Origin: Gymnothorax reevesii
Lineage: Eukaryota > Chordata > Actinopteri > Anguilliformes > Muraenidae
DNA: 64,000 nt
Direction of reading: 5' to 3'
NCBI GenBank assembly: GCA_029721435.1
Contig: CM056583.1
Span: 76,759,120 to 76,823,119, forward strand
The position numbers and the translations under genes were made by a program. Each line of letters opens with the position of its first letter. The first letter of the stretch is position 1. This document shows, piece by piece, positions 50,640 to 63,068 of the stretch. The notes beneath the pieces were generated by a model, which searched no databases, had not been told where the DNA came from, and saw only the letters and a list, made by a program, of their open reading frames with translations.

Positions 50640-53600
50640 GTCAGTTAACGAATTGCTGTCGACTTCTGTGATTTATGATTCTGCCATTAGAAAGCGAAAA
50701 TGCGATCGATGGGACAGTTGAACGGCGAAAAAACTAATGCTCTGCAGACCAAAAGGAAGAAGGCTCCTCTCATATAAATTAAATAATAAAAGATAAACAC
50801 CTTAATGACCTCCAAGGCTTTTAGCGGGATAATATTCTCTCGTGCACATATGTGGCAAAAGTGGAACAACTGTCAACAGTTTTTGGCAATACAGAATTCC
50901 ACATTAGGAACTGTTGATTATATTTCAAATTTCTCATCATATTCATCAGTAGATCAATTGCCATGTTGAATAACCATAATCATAACCAGTATCAATATTA
51001 TGTATGCAGCAGTAACACATACACACACAGACACACACATATACACAGTCACACACACATGCAAGCAATTTAATTCACACATGCACAAGCAGCTCACACA
51101 CACATAAGCAGCAGGTATCTGTAGCTTTGATTAGTATGCAGGCTTCGGTTTAGTTGATTCGAAAACATAATCAGGTGATGTATTTGATTTCTGTAGCTTT
51201 GATCAATATTGTTCAGTAAAATCATAAGTTGTTACTGAAAACAATCGATTAAATCATTTAGGCCTATGTATCTACTTGTATCCTATTCATCTGACTGTGT
51301 CTTTCCCTTATAGTGTAATTTTCCACACCATTTTTAATATATATACTTTTTTTTTTTTTTTCAGAACCAGCATTTCTGTGCTCCACCATGGTTTAATAAA
51401 CAAAGCTAGAGAATGAAAAAATGTTAAAGATAAGATAATGAATTATGACTGGAGCAAAGTTTGTCTAAAAAATATTTGAGATAAGATGGTTACAACCCAT
51501 GTATTTTGATTGGAGCAAAGTTGATGGAGTTTTTTCCATAAATATCGCTCTGTCAAGAATGCGGAGTTAGCACTTCTTGGCCAGGGACTGCTCACCGGTT
51601 TGGATTATTGCACAAGGCTGGAATAAAGACGGCTTCTGAAGATTTTGTCTCTCTCCAATTATTCACAAACAAGGGGACCTCAAAAATATGTAAAAATCTA
51701 GCCGGGAAACCACAACAGAACATCGTATTAGCAGTCAAATATATTCGCAGTGTAGTACAATGTGTATGATTTGCTGCTTCAATGCTGCTCTACGTGACTT
51801 CACGCATTTATCAAAAGCATGAATTCTGCCCTTTTACAGAAAATCCTCAAGAGAATGCTCGATTATCGGTCAGTAACATGAACACAATTTGGTGATGAAG
51901 CAATGCAACAATCAAAATGAGAGCAAGACTACCTCTGAATGGCTCCAGAGGAACAAAATTAGAAATTTGAAGTGGGATTGTCAATCACTGGAACGTAAAA
52001 ATTAGGTGCTGTTGGATAACACACTTGAAAACCCTTCAGTGAGCTGAGTTAAAGAATTTCTGGGAAGGAGAGTGGACCAAAATTCCTCCACAGCACCAGG
52101 AAAGACAAACAGAAATATGAAGTGTTTGGTTCCAAATGCTGCTGTTATAGGGGGCACAACCAGGGATTAAGTTTTTACTTTTCACTTGGGAGATATAGGC
52201 ATTGGATAACCTTCAAAACTTAAAAAAAATCAATAGGATCATTCTCCTTGACTTATAATTTTGTACAAAGATAAAACATCATTAGCCGAGGAGGCAGATG
52301 TCAGTGCTTGCTTATGTGTGCATGACTTCTTATTAAGGCTTTATTACTCAGGAGTTCAGTATCGTAGACTGGAGAAATAATTTCAACGAAGCAAAACACA
52401 TATCACTTGGTATTAAAACTTATTTCCCTTTATTTTCAAAGTTTTGGGATAAATAAATGCCGCAAATACAAAGAAAATTCATGAAAAGTCAACATTTCAG
52501 TTGTTTTTCAATGAAATACAGAGAAACAAAAAATATCTAAGAGGGGAAACAGACTCATTGGCTAAAAGTTGGCTAGATCTGAGGGTGATACGTAAATCTG
52601 CTGTTTATCTGTGAAGCCAAACTGCACCCAGCAGTTAAAGATGGAGAGATTTCTGCATTGGTTTGAATGATAAATAATACAATGTTTTACAACCAAGCAA
52701 CTTTAGACACATGGTAAAACCCTTTACATCAAATGCAAATGAATATTACCTGTCCTAGATTTTACTCTTTTTGTCCATTAGAATGAGGGGCTTTTCCACT
52801 CCAAACAAAACAGAAAACTAATCACAAGTTCTGGGTTCATGAAAAAAAATTCTTGAATCATCCATCACTATGAATAGTGACACTAAAACTAAAATAAACA
52901 AAAAGAAAAAAATGCAAAATCATTCTCACAAGTTCCCTGTTCACAAAATTATCTCATGATATCATTCACTGTTTTACATTATGCTACCCTGCAAAGTATA
53001 TTATCATTAATTGCTCTGGAATTGGATGAAATTAAAAACATGCCACTATTTCCAAGCAGTCCATGAACAAACATTTCTGCTCCACATCACACAAGTAACT
53101 AGTGTTGTTATGCTGGTATACCTGCAACACGCATTGTGTTCACTAGTATGGAATTAATTCAATTCCAGAATAATGCATTGGTTCTTTAAAGATTGTAGCA
53201 AACACATCACTGTGAAAAATATGACACACTGCAATGAAATTAAATCTAACTGGGAGTAAAACATACAATTTGCCTCGTATAGGCATCTTATCCAGGCTTT
53301 ACGATTGCTCCAAAAATATGTTTCAATACTCCATAAAAATGGGAAATTTAATGACAGAATAGTTAAATAAATGGTGAAATGGCAATGAGGTGAAGGTATT
53401 TTGCTTAATCTAGCTATTCTGAATTCTACTATCTGTGCATCGTAATGTATTGGTACAAAACACACAAAGCAAGGTCTCTTTACACATGAGATTACAACCC
53501 CTCAAGAATGAGCTTCTAATTAAAACGCTACACTATTTGAAAGCAAATGTTGTCTCCCATTGGATTAAATAGCTATGACTCTAACCGGAGCCATGAGAAA

Positions 53601-55080
53601 AAATTATAGGGAATATAAAAGTGCCAAGAGAGAGTTTTTGGACTTGGCTCTGCTTTCTATTTTGCATTTTTTCTGGAGGGCTCACAAATGTTGAAAAAAT
53701 GAATGCTACATTTTGATAGGGACCTCTCTATGCATTGGTAACGGTAACATTGCGTATTTATATTAATATGAAATGGGAGATTTTGATTGTTGACTGACAA
53801 CAATGGAGTTTTCTTACGCACATTTTGTTATTCTCTAAGTAGCATTTCACAAGTGCGTTCATGTTCATTTGAGTACATATGGCTTTATGTTATAGCTATA
53901 TGAGGTAAGAAATAAAATGTCATGAAAAATATGAATGAAGAGATATTCCCTGGTAGCTTCTGTAGCCAGATTTGCCAGGATGGTAGCTGGTTAGGTTATA
54001 TGGAAGAAATGATTCATACAACATCTATTCCACTGTTTCATACTTAAGAACTCACATTTGTCAATTAGATCTGGGGCATCATGTCCTCATTCAATATACA
54101 GTTATGTATTCCAGGATCAATCATGGAATCATTTGTGCGACTGTGTCTAAGGTTATTGCTCATCTCTCTCACGCTCTGCCTTTAACACGTGCATTAATTC
54201 AAACTTACACGCGCTTAAAATTGAAATTTACAATGGTATGACGTATTAAAGTGAACTATAATGAATCATATCCTTTGTTGAGTGCAAAAGATAGTATTGT
54301 GATGGCTGTAAACAAAACATGTGCATATATAGCTGATTACCATAGAGTCTATTCATGGATTTTTTTTAAGTGTGTAAATTTACCATTTAAAGAAACCACA
54401 GCAATATGTGTTGCTGTAATATTACCTTCTGAAGACCATAAAAATTACTCTGTTTTTTGTAATTTAATTATTTTAGGAACTAAAATAATTTTAAGTGATC
54501 TGACAGCCACATAACAATCCAAATGTCTATTTTTTCATTTGAAATATACGACAAATCACTGAAAACAATTAGAAATTGTTTGAGAAACTGCAAGACTTTG
54601 TCAAACACTGAAAAACTATTGAAATACCAGAAAAACACTTTAATACACTGCTTTATTTTGACTCATTTTCAACAATATGTTCTGTTTACAATGAGATATA
54701 GGCTTACAGTAATCAAGTTTTCAGTACGATTTGTGAAATAGGATAGTCCAAAAACATTATTTTTAATGTATAAAAATTTGGTTTTGGTCAGATTGTTCAT
54801 TTGAAATTAAAATTGCACTGCATATTTCAATATTGGTTTCTGTGTCTTCAAATCAAGCCATATCTGCCCAAACAGATCAAAAGTGCGCCTCAATTATCTT
54901 TTATCCTTCAAAAAAGTGGTTGAAATGGTCACAGATGATAAATCATAGATATGTCCAAAAAAATAAAATCTAGACATTTCAAATGACTTGGTCAAAGCTG
55001 AACATTATTAATTCCAAAAATTGTAGTCAAGAAATTTGTTCAAGCAAACGTGGGTGTTTGCAGTGAGTATATAACTTACA
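50640..55080. other. intergenic DNA between the kelch gene and spin1
   Basis: AT-rich. A CA-rich tract at 51017-51100 is the only clear simple repeat. I see no gene. The part nearest 55080 is probably 3' UTR of the kelch/coiled-coil gene; an AATAAA lies on the minus strand at 54657-54652. Confidence 0.35.
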
Positions 55081-55086
55081 GTGGCT

Positions 55087-55191
55087 TTACATGCCTTTGA
55101 ATTGTTGCATGATGGAGACGAGCTGCTCATTCCGCTTGTGGATATTGTTTTGCTCTTCTTTTAGCTTTTCCTGAAGCACAAGCACTTCCTC
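55087..55191 (-). CDS. kelch/coiled-coil gene, last coding exon
   Basis: Acceptor tgttttgtctttag; 34 codons and TAA (55089-55087). Starts EEVLVLQEKLKEEQ in phase 0 with the previous exon and continues the coiled-coil pattern. Confidence 0.85.
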   Translation of the reverse strand, partial: EEVLVLQEKLKEEQNNIHKRNEQLVSIMQQFKGM

Positions 55192-57874
55192 CTAAAGACA
55201 AAACACCATATAAGCTGCAAAACAATTTCTTTATAGTATGCAAATACATTTATACGTAAATGTAGCCACACACATAATGTATGCACACTTAGTGAGTGTT
55301 TTTATCAGTGCATCTGCTTATCAATGTAAATAACCAGCTTCTCTAATGAGCAAACTCATTTGACTGCAATTCAATATAAAATGCATGCAGACGGTAGGTC
55401 GAGAGTCTTTTTTTATTGCTTTTCCTGCAATCTAGCCATCCTTGTCAGTTTTTTCTTTCCATTTCCCCTGATTAGTTTCATGACTTCTAATGTACCGATA
55501 GTTAATTGTTGTTGCCTGAATTTAAGTTCCTGGTTATGTTCTTCCCTTGCTGGATTGTTTATCTTCATTGTGTTATAAGCTAGATCTTCCAAGAGCTATA
55601 AATCATCCATCTTATGAATTAAGAAAGCAGAGTAACTAGTTATCAACAATTTCTCCCTGAATCAGCTGGCTCAAGGGTGGCAAGATTTTTGGTTCCAAGC
55701 CCTAGAGTTTGAGAGTGTGCACAGTCCAGCAGGCCCGTACCCCGAGATTGCCTTCCTGTAACATCACCATGTTTTTTAATCAAACTCTTTCAGTGTTTCA
55801 GCACTGAAGAGACAAGTTGGTTAAGTCTATAAAGTCTATAAAGTGGAATTTTCCCCTATTTCTCCATTATGCTGGCCTTCAGCTGCACGATTGTTCAAAG
55901 CATTTGTTGCACATTTTTCTTCATAATGAGTTGCTTATTCTGAATCAGCGGCAGATCAGGACTGCAGGGAGGCACCCACTTTCCCTGCAAATGCCGCCAT
56001 GCACCTGTAGTCCGTGCAGAATAAGGTTTAGTGTTGCCTTGCTGGAAAATGATAGGACATCCTTGAAGCTTTCGACAAACAGATGGCAGCATAAGATTAT
56101 TTAAAATCTGTACATATTTTTCTGTATTAATGGAGCCTGCACAAATGAGCAAGTCATCCCTACTATTCACCAGCATGACAGTTGTTGGCTTTTGGATCTG
56201 ATGCTGTTAACAGCTTGAGCTCTAAATTCGTAGACTTGGCGGAGGTGCGGCGCAGGGATGGCAAATAGGGGGAGTGCCGCGCCAACGGGGTGCGTACATT
56301 GCAATTTCGTGCCCGGCGTAGCCTGGCAAAAGTACTCCTCTGTCCTGCATCTGTCCCTCCTGCTGGCGCAAGAGGCAAAGAGGGAGGAGAAAAGGCTTAA
56401 GTGGGTTTAACACAGCCGAGTCAAATCTTCACCATTAAAATGAGCTCCTCTCCTCACCTTTAAAGTGTTGAAATAAAGAAGCCTCTGTCCTAAATCTGCA
56501 TGATGCGTTAATGTTGCATTTTACTTTGCTGCTTCAGGCATATTTTCTGCATCACTTATGTCGATATTAAGCATTACGAATATGAGGCATTCTGAAATTA
56601 TTACCATTAGCGAACTTGCATGGAATTTTAAAATGAAACTACGTCAGATCATTCAAACTTATGAAGTTGGAATGAAATACGATGGTTGCTCATTTATTTC
56701 TTTTGCCTGCATCATTGGGAAGAGAAACGATGGATAGCGTGTTTCTATTATAACACCCTGTTGCTACTTAAAATTTTGGGATTAACATGCATGGACAACA
56801 ACGCAAGATACGTTACACATTTATTTTCAATATGTGATCTTAACTCAGTACGAGATTGTAGCAATCAGGCTGTATTCCTTTCCCCCACTAAAAACGATAA
56901 AACGATGAAAGTGACAAAAATAGTAGCCTAGTATTAAGCTGCTTGCACACTGGACGCGAAACAAATTTTTCGAATGACAGATTGCGTTGCTGCGTTGTAC
57001 GCAGTGTCAACGTGTCTGAAAGTCGGACAGGTTTTAATATATCTCCGTGTCCGACAGTCGGATGGTTTCAATATAACTCCGTGTTCGACATTCAAATATT
57101 GTTTTTAATTCCTTCAAATCTACTGACTCTTTTAGATATTAAACGTGAATGTTTTGATGGGCTCAGTTCTTCAAGATGAGTACCGAGAATTTCAAACAAT
57201 GTTTCTGTTTCAGCTCTGCTCAATAAAGTGAGTCGACATTGGCACGAGACAATGTGCAATGCCTGTCGAACATTAAATGCAAAATACTCTGTGTTGGACA
57301 GCCAAAAAAAAGAAAACAAAAAAACAGGACGATTAGAACAGATTGATATAAAATAAAGATTGATATGAAATAAACAATAAAAAGAAACATTTTGACAACA
57401 AACAGAACATCCAATAATCACTGCGATTTATTTATCTGCGGGCCATCTTTTTTGGATATTCTGTTTGTTGATGATATATTTTTATTCTTTATTTCATTAT
57501 AAATCTGTTCTCATATCAATACTTTAACTTTTTGCTGGCTGCCGGACATGGAGTATTTTACATTTTGCGTTGGTCAATCTTGATCGTGCATGCGATATTT
57601 AATTCATAATGTCAATGGTCATGGAATTGATTTGGTCACTGACCACAAGCGCTATTTTATCTCTGGTGTGGAAATAAAGCGTGAATCTGTTCGATCCATC
57701 TGACTAATTTTAAAAAGAGAGACCGTATAAAGACTATCTTCAACGGAAGAAAACAGACAAATAAACAGACGCGTGTATTCGCGTGTTTGCATTGACTTTG
57801 ACTGTGATCAGTTGTGCAAAAAATTTGTTTCGTGTCCAGTGTGCAAGCGGCTTTACTGGGCATAGAACGCAAGC

Positions 57875-57950
<76 letters not shown>

Positions 57951-60900
57951 CAGTTTGTGGTTGGCTGAGAAAGATCTGAAGTCGTTAGTTTGCATCACAG
58001 ATTCAGCTGTGTCGATTAAGCCAGGTCGAGTTTCCATTACACGTGCCTGCCGACATCAGCAGAACAATCCATGTAGATACTATAATTTATGTCCTGATTC
58101 TGATAGTTAGATTAAATAGTGCTTGCTGTAATTATTTATTGCATTGAAATGTGCCTGACATTCTGGAAACCTGCCTGTGAGGTTTCGGTGACGTGTGCGT
58201 GTGTGACGTGTGCCGCTCAGCCAAATTACCACTGCACAGAAAGTAAACCAGGTTGGCGCTGGTGAGCTTTCTGGGCAACTTCAGCAGAGACTTCTTCTAC
58301 ATTGTCACTGCGTCTTGATGAATATGTGACACCTCCCCCTATTACGCCGCCACACCCATCTCGGCGCACGTCTGTCTACCAAATTGCCTAAGTGGCTGTG
58401 CACGATGTTGCACCGCACGACATTACCACTGCGCGGGCTGCACTGGACGAAATTACCATTGCGTGGCCAGCGCCACGCTATGCCACGCTGCACCACCCTG
58501 CGCTGCGCCAAGAAATTAGAGCCCCTTGGGTAGTCCCCGTCATCATTTGTGTGGAGAACACGGCAGGTGTTTTGCCGGAAACCACTTGAGATCTTAATAC
58601 TTTGGACCAGAAAACATGCTTCTGCTAAGTTAACCGTAAATGTGAAATTACACTCAGCCCAGAGATGACAGGGATGCTTTTCTATTAGTGCTAATGTTTG
58701 GCCTCGGCTTTGCATAGTAAAGTTTTAACTTGCATCTCTAGATGCAGGGGCAAATTGTGTTGACTGACAAGTTTACCACAGAACGTCTGCGCAAATGTCA
58801 TAACATTACAATCGCATGATGGTTTTTAAGACAGTGACATCTGAGGGATTGGAGATCGTGCACAGTCAGCAGTCTTTCTTTAGCCTTGGCCTTAATGTGC
58901 CAAGATTTGACCAGATTTCTTCTATTAATTTTCTCATGCTCCATAGCGGGAGAAATGCCCAAAATCCTGATGGCAAATTGATGACCCTCAACCCATTTTT
59001 TCTTCTGAGGCCTTTTTTTCAAATACCTATTTTAAGGCTACTTTAATGCTATAGCATGGTTAGCTCTGCTTATTAACATCATCCATTTCACACCACTTTA
59101 GTACTAAACTTTGTCATATTATTATCAGTCCTAAATTGCCCCTGCGCCAAATTTTGTGGTATCTGTGGCAATAATCAGATTTGAAATAAGAGTATGATTT
59201 CAAAAAACAATTCAATTCACAAGATAAAGCATCAAATAATGTGCTGTGGCTGTGTTTCCAGTACAGCAGAGGGTGATTGCACTTCTACCATCACTCTTTT
59301 TTTGATTCTATTTGCTTTTCCCATAACGTGGAAACTTTTACATAATTCTGGTTGTAAACAGTGTGCAATAGTAAAATATGTACAGCCAAATAAAAGTAAG
59401 ATGAATAATTCAACCTTCAGGAAGCTTTAAAAAATCCAGAATCTTTGAGAAGACTGAGTTATGTGGTTTTAAAGTGTTTTAATAACACTTTACTGAATTT
59501 TTCAACATCTGGAAATGTTGCAGGTAACAGACTGCTGTTCAAATTCAGTGTGTTGATTCTGCCTCACGGCAGTGCTGAACGCAGCATGTGTATCGGTTCT
59601 CACCCTCATTCTGCACAGCTCCCTTCTCTCCCTGTCGTTCTCCTCAGCCCGAGCTTTGAGCCAGGCCTCATTCTGCGCCTTGTGTCTCTCCAGCATTTCC
59701 TCGATTTCCTGCAGAAGGAGAACCCACAGCTATATCTTCCCCCTCTGCATCACTGTAATTGATCCAAACGGGCACACAGTTGGAGAGCTGGTACCGATTC
59801 TGCCAAAAGCTGCATGATCAAATCTGAGAGGGATGCAATATGGGAAGCACAAAAATCCATGTCTTCAGGAAAAAAAAGAAGTGATTTCTATTTGTGAAAA
59901 ATATAGCCACGCAAATTGTGGTAATATCCTCCACTTGGAAACCTCGTTGATGATGGCTTCAAACTTGGCTTCAAATTTTCCAGTCATCAACAAAATCTAT
60001 TGGGATCCTCTTTATGTCACCATTGACCCCAAAAATAAAAATGCAAAGAATCAAACAAAAACTGTGGTCTGTAGCGTGAGAATAAAAAATTGTGGATTGA
60101 TGGACGGACGAATGGGCGAACCAACGGACAAATGGATGAACCGACGGACGGACAGACGAACCAACGGATGGACAGGGGTTATCACAATATTTGCCCATCC
60201 TGTGGTCCACAGTGGAGTGGTAGGATCAAAAAAATAATAATAATTTGACATGGATCTGAATAACATTAGAAAAAAAATTAAATGTCTGATGCTAATGGGT
60301 ATTTTCAATTTAGCTTGAATATTGCATGTGCTTGCAAAGGGTCGCGTTAAAATGATGTATTTCATTTTTTATCACATGGTTAGCTTTCTGATGTTCAAGG
60401 CTGCAATGGCTCTGAATAAAATGGAGTATTGTTTCAATTGCTAGATGAATGTGAGAGAGACTGAGTGACATTAGCACAGTAATATCAGGACACTTGGACC
60501 ATGGATGAGATACGTACAATACTTACCTGCTGCTGTTTTTGGTGATGAGCACTGAGCACTTCTCTCTCGTACTGCAGAGCAATAGCAGCTTGACCGAGCT
60601 TTGACTTTTCACTAGATCCCGATAGAGCAGGCAGCACAGCAGTCACATTAAATAAACAGACATTTGCGGTTAAGTCCATGAAATGTGAAATTATTTACAT
60701 AAGATCATCTTAATGTACATCAGATCATCTTTTCGATCATCAAGGACAGACTGCATTTAGGACATTCGCCCTTTGTTTATTACATAGGATTGTGGTGATT
60801 TGAATTACACTGGGAAGTGTTTGGGTACCAGAAACAAAAATATATTATACCGTACCAGTCCAGCTTTTGAAACTCTGCATCTAGTATGGAGAATGCTTTG

Positions 60901-63023
60901 TGGATCATGTTCAAAGCTTCATTTCGTACTCTGCTGAAATCTCTGTGATCTGCAGCCTACAAATGAGCAACATATCAGTGCTTTTAACTCAACCAGTCAA
61001 ACAGGGGTGTTCAGAGACAATTGCAAGTGATTAAAAATGGTTATTGCACAGTATATATAGGTCTACTGCTTATCATTCCAAGAAAGGGAATTTCTGTTTG
61101 GTTCAAATTTTGTTGTGGGCTTACTCAAACAAGTAGAGATGTTAAGGCAAATATATTGTGGCTGGCACATAGGAATTGAAAAGCAGAGTGTTATTCAAAT
61201 GGGATTATGCTTGTTTTGACAGGACAGCTTACTTGATATTGAGGCATTAATTCCATCCTTGCAGGTAAAGGGGATTCTCTCAATTCATACTTCACATTAG
61301 GAATCTTTGTTGGAGCAAATCTTTGAAAAGAAAGAATCAAAGTCATGAAAAATCAGAATGTCTTTATGCAGAAGCACATTTAAAGGGATTTTCCTTCCAT
61401 GAGTGATGAGTAAAACTCACTACAATACAAGGAGAAGTATTTTACAATTTTGTGACAAATTTATGCAATATTATTTTTTATTGAGTATGTTCTTAAGTAC
61501 CACACTTTTACAAATCGGTAAGTTTTTTTTGTGTGTGTGTGTGTGTGTGTGGGTGTGTGTGTGTGTCAGTGAAATTTTCTAAAACCCCTTCACTTAATTC
61601 CTTGCTCAAAAGAAGCTTAATAATGAATGTCTTCACTACATTTGTCTTCAAGATGTTAAAGCAACATTTTCACAAATCTGAGTATAGGGGTTATTATGCA
61701 GTCACCAATGAGTACATTACATTTTGCAATTGACTTGCCAAGATTCTATGCCTCCGTGACAAAGAGGAGGTGTTTGAAAATTTCCCCCTTTCAGTTCCAT
61801 TGAAAAAGCCTCTAACTCATATAAATATAAAAATGCTTCAAATCTGAAAATTTTAAAATAAAATGATATTTATAGACCTGGTAAAAAGGTCTGTTTCTAT
61901 TTGTCATTTCTAAACTTGTTTTTTTGGTAATTGTCATTTTAAAATCATTATATGCACAAGCAGATCATGTCTTTAGAGCTCAATCATGACCTCAATGCGT
62001 CACTAGATGTTCTTCTATGGCTTTTGCCACAGCTGGGACGGGTTTTTCGCAAGCTAGACAAACTAAGAAGTTTCGAGGTGTTACGTAGCTACAGTCAGCA
62101 GCCTGGAGAAATAAAAATAGGACGACACACACAAAAAACACCTTTTGCCAAAAATTTAACAGACCATTTTGAGGAAATAAAAATCATATAACAGACCTCT
62201 AGTAATTCATAGGTCCTTCATAGTGTACAAATAGTATATTCTGTGATATTCATAGGCACAATGCAAAATGAATGGGGAGGTAAATTTCAGACTCCTCCTC
62301 TTCATCACAGAGGTGTGAAATCTTGGAGAGTCAATAGAAAAATAAATTGTAAATATTGGCAAATGCATATAAAGCCTAAAAGTCAAAATCATGAAGATAT
62401 CGCTTCAGGGATGTTGAGTTGAAACAGGCACAAGATACTTGCCCATTGCTAACACCTTGGATTCCAAATTCAGACAGGATCTCTTTCATTACTTTGAAAA
62501 TGTAAAGGGGAAACAAGACAAACAGACACATGGTTTAATGTCATCTGTCAGAAACAAACTACTTTTCATTCCTTTCTTTGTTCTTTCCATTGGTCAAGTA
62601 AGACTAAGCGGCAAATGCAGAAACTTTTGCAACAGATCTCAGGTACGAAAAACAGAATTTACAGTTCGCTGTTTCATTATCTTTGGTTCCAGACCCATAT
62701 TTTAAACATCCAAAAAAAAAGTAGAAGAGGCAACACTGAAATATTGTCCTTGAGTCAAAGAATCTTCCTTAAAATAACACAGTAAATTAGATAAGGCACC
62801 AGCTGAATTTGTCCTTGAAAACATTGTCCACAGCCTTCAGTCTTCCACATACAGAGTAGTTTCAAATAATAATAACAATCTCTTTTCAATGTAAATTTTT
62901 TAACTACTCTGTTTGAGAAGTGAACAATATTCTCTCCATTCCAAAACTTTCAAATCAGGCAAAATAACACAATGACACACACAACACAAAAATTTGTTTA
63001 CTGGTATAAACTTTGGAAAACAG

Positions 63024-63068
<45 letters not shown>

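Noticed and set aside
51560..51720. Possible LTR or retroelement end (aataaagacggcttctgaag then ctctctcc)
   Set aside because: No matching second repeat, primer-binding site or coding part was found nearby.
57783..58110. Plus-strand frames rich in Tyr-Ile
   Set aside because: Translation of the (TA)n microsatellite.
58305..58715. 136-codon minus-strand open frame
   Set aside because: It arises from locally repeated cgcacgacattaccactg-like text and has no recognisable domain or splice support.
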